Assembly (NCBI GenBank): GCA_964368445.1
Contig: CAYJAY010000055.1
Span: 1-6,639, forward strand
DNA: 6,639 nucleotides
Source of the DNA: CAYJAY01 sp964368445
Lineage (GTDB): Bacteria > Bacillota > Clostridia > Oscillospirales > Ruminococcaceae
Reading direction: 5' to 3'
Part shown: piece after piece, positions 5,382-6,639 of the stretch
Layout of the letters: each line of letters opens with the position of its first letter
Numbering within the stretch: the stretch's first letter is position 1
Program-made: the position numbers and the translations under genes
Notes under the pieces: generated by a model
Seen by the model: only the letters and a program-made list of their open reading frames with translations
Told to the model about the DNA's origin: nothing
Databases searched by the model: none

Positions 5382-5588
5382 CGCCGAAACGGACGGCGAC
5401 TTAAATCGTATAATGCAAAGCATTATATAAATAATCCGCAGGATTATTTATATTTAGCTCCACCGTAGGTGGAGATTATGCATCTTGACCTTTGGTCAGG
5501 CGGTTTAAAATAGTATTGAAGACGCCGTGGCGTTGCCGTGGCAAAGCCACATGGCGAATTTATATAATGCAAAGCATTATATAAATTC
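5381..5588. repeat. Cluster of seven short hairpins, six with 3-nt loops
   Basis: Seven consecutive inverted repeats fill about 200 bp: 5381-5399 (TCGCCG/CGGCGA, 7-nt loop); 5409-5427 (TATAATGC/GCATTATA, loop AAA); 5425-5453 (13 bp, loop GCA); 5458-5474 (CTCCACC/GGTGGAG, loop GTA); 5486-5498 (TGACC/GGTCA, loop TTT); 5538-5550 (GTGGC/GCCAC, loop AAA, extended below a 2-nt bulge); and 5556-5588 (perfect 15-bp stem, loop AAA). A 24-nt stretch is identical at 5409-5432 and 5563-5586. The cluster lies between divergent genes, so it does not terminate any gene seen here. No ORF of note crosses it. Confidence 0.8.
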
Positions 5589-5630
5589 TACTATAAACAT
5601 GACGAAATATCAAACGCATAACTTTATTGT

Positions 5631-5682
5631 TTAACAATTGTTAATATTTTGATATAATAACGATAAATATCGACAAAAGGAG
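5631..5682 (+). promoter_or_regulatory. Promoter and ribosome binding site of the VanZ-like gene, with palindromes
   Basis: The -35 box is TTAACA (5631-5636), the spacer is 16 nt, and the -10 box is a consensus TATAAT (5653-5658). The ribosome binding site AAAGGAG (5676-5682) lies 6 nt before the ATG. A perfect 14-nt palindrome, TTAACAATTGTTAA (5631-5644), covers the -35 box and overlaps another, ATTGTT-T-AACAAT (5626-5638). CGATA-AA-TATCG (5661-5672) lies near the expected transcription start. These could be operator sites, though AT-rich palindromes also arise by chance. Confidence 0.65.
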
Positions 5683-5688
5683 TTTTGT

Positions 5689-6264
5689 ATGTCGCTTTAT
5701 GGAATAGTGCTGTTTTCGTTGCGTGCGTTGTTGTTTGCTGTGGCCGTTGGGGTTGTATATGGCGTTGTTTATGTTGCGTACACGCTTATCATAAAAAGAA
5801 AAATTAATGTAACAAGGTTTGCTTTAAGCGTTGTTTTCGTCTGTTATATAGCGGCGCTTTATCAAATAACTGTGATTCGAGATTGGGGAGCTTTTCTGAA
5901 CTTTATAACCCCGGATTTTACGTTTCGCGATGTTCAAATTATACCACTTAGAACAACCGTTATAACTGCAAGAAGTAGCGTTTGGTCGTTTGTATACAAC
6001 GCGTTTGGCAACATGTTTTGGTTTTTTCCTCTTGGCATGATAGCGCCGACTTTGTTTAAAAAGATCGATAATCTTTTTGCCGTCGTCCTGTTGGGTTTTT
6101 CGATTTCGCTTTCGATAGAGATTTTGCAGTGGATGTTTACGAGTGGCGTCAGTGATATCGATGACGTTATATTTAATGTTTTTGGAACGGTGGTTGGTTA
6201 CTTGATTTATAAACTTTTTAATGTTTATTATATACATTTTAATGCATTGTTAAAAAGACGTTAA
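5689..6264 (+). CDS. VanZ-like family membrane protein
   Basis: This 191-aa integral membrane protein carries the VanZ-like signature. It has an Asn followed by a Pro-Leu-Gly turn in a helix (GNMFWFFPLG, 107-116), then GFSISLSIEILQ (136-147) with the Ser/Glu/Gln motif, then SDIDDVIFNVFGTVVGY (155-171). Hydrophobic segments at about 5-35, 43-60, 105-122, 129-148 and 160-182 suggest four or five membrane helices. The family is named after VanZ of the vancomycin-resistance cluster, which lowers teicoplanin susceptibility, but most members are chromosomal genes of unknown function. No other van gene is near, so a resistance role should not be assumed. It has its own promoter and an AAAGGAG ribosome binding site and is divergent from the zinc-ribbon operon. 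No strong terminator follows; only a 12-nt AT palindrome (6282-6293) is seen. Confidence 0.85.
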   Translation: MSLYGIVLFSLRALLFAVAVGVVYGVVYVAYTLIIKRKINVTRFALSVVFVCYIAALYQITVIRDWGAFLNFITPDFTFRDVQIIPLRTTVITARSSVWSFVYNAFGNMFWFFPLGMIAPTLFKKIDNLFAVVLLGFSISLSIEILQWMFTSGVSDIDDVIFNVFGTVVGYLIYKLFNVYYIHFNALLKRR

Positions 6265-6639
6265 ATGTGTGTATAGTTTTGTGTATATATACATTACAGA
6301 AATCGACTGTTCAAGTGCGCTTTATGTCGAAAGATTTTTGAGACAAATTGAGCTGGACAACGCATAAAGTTAATTTTTGAAAAATATAATTAACAAAAAC
6401 AAATATTTAAACAAAAGATTTTTTAGCAAAAATTATTTAAAAAAATTGACGATATACAGCTAATAACAAAATAAAGAAAAAAATGCAAATTATAAGTTGA
6501 TGTGTGATATCAAGATAAATTACAAAGTGTTTGTTATATGATTAACATAATTTAGCGGAAATTTTGGTTATTTTGTACATTATGGAATTGAATATATATG
6601 CACATCAACAGTAATATTCACATTTTATTAATTTACCTT
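6265..6639. other. AT-rich non-coding stretch, no gene recognised
   Basis: These 375 bp contain no convincing ORF, ribosome binding site or RNA gene. Minor features are a 12-nt palindrome TGTATATATACA (6282-6293) and CTTTATG near 6320 pairing at a distance with CATAAAG near 6365. TTGACG at 6446-6451 has no good -10 box at the usual spacing. Confidence 0.6.

Noticed and set aside
5824..6237. 137-aa open frame on minus within the VanZ-like gene
   Set aside because: Lys/Arg/Asn-rich antisense shadow without start signals; the plus-strand frame has family motifs, a promoter and a ribosome binding site.
5689..6264. Reading the VanZ-like gene as glycopeptide resistance
   Set aside because: VanZ-like proteins are widespread without resistance, and no vanR, vanS, vanH, vanA or vanX gene is in the window.

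Overview
The window looks like a stretch of a Gram-positive, Clostridia-like Firmicutes chromosome, probably from an uncultured host-associated species. This is inferred from strong sigma-A type promoters, Shine-Dalgarno starts, Gram-positive style signal peptides, Gly/Thr/Asn-rich secreted proteins of a kind common in Firmicutes, and the VanZ-like and DUF2085 proteins. No phage, plasmid, CRISPR, tRNA or rRNA signature was seen.

Left half (1-4122): two paralogous secreted proteins are encoded by convergent genes, one of 614 aa on + (204-2048) and one of 455 aa on - (2355-3722). Each has the same upstream cassette: a hairpin, a promoter made of TTGCAA, a 17-nt gap and TATAAT, a GGGGGA ribosome binding site, and an MKQLS signal peptide ending SPKAFA. 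Each also ends in the same 87-residue C-terminal domain. Between these constant ends lies a divergent, Gly-rich repeat region that reads like a right-handed beta-helix. The last 38 nt before the final stop-codon base are identical in the two genes and form an inverted repeat across the 306-bp intergenic region, which also holds terminators. The minus-strand gene is additionally bracketed by an inverted pair of about 139-bp non-coding repeats (2114-2252 and 3940-4077).

Middle (4123-5325, minus strand): a probable operon of three small genes. It starts with a 69-aa zinc-ribbon protein, continues with a DUF2085-type membrane protein translationally coupled to it by a TAATG overlap, and after 79 bp ends with a 177-aa protein that has a coiled-coil-like N-terminus, a Cys-rich membrane segment and a Lys-rich tail. 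I cannot name the function of any of the three.

Right part (5326-6639): a divergent intergenic region carries a dense cluster of short hairpins, most with 3-nt loops (5381-5588). It is followed by a clear promoter and a VanZ-like membrane protein (5689-6264). The last 375 bp are AT-rich and show no gene.

The most notable signal is the pair of surface-protein genes with constant promoter, leader and C-terminus but a variable middle, set among inverted repeats. It suggests a multicopy, recombination-prone surface protein family. That is an inference which only the rest of the genome can test.
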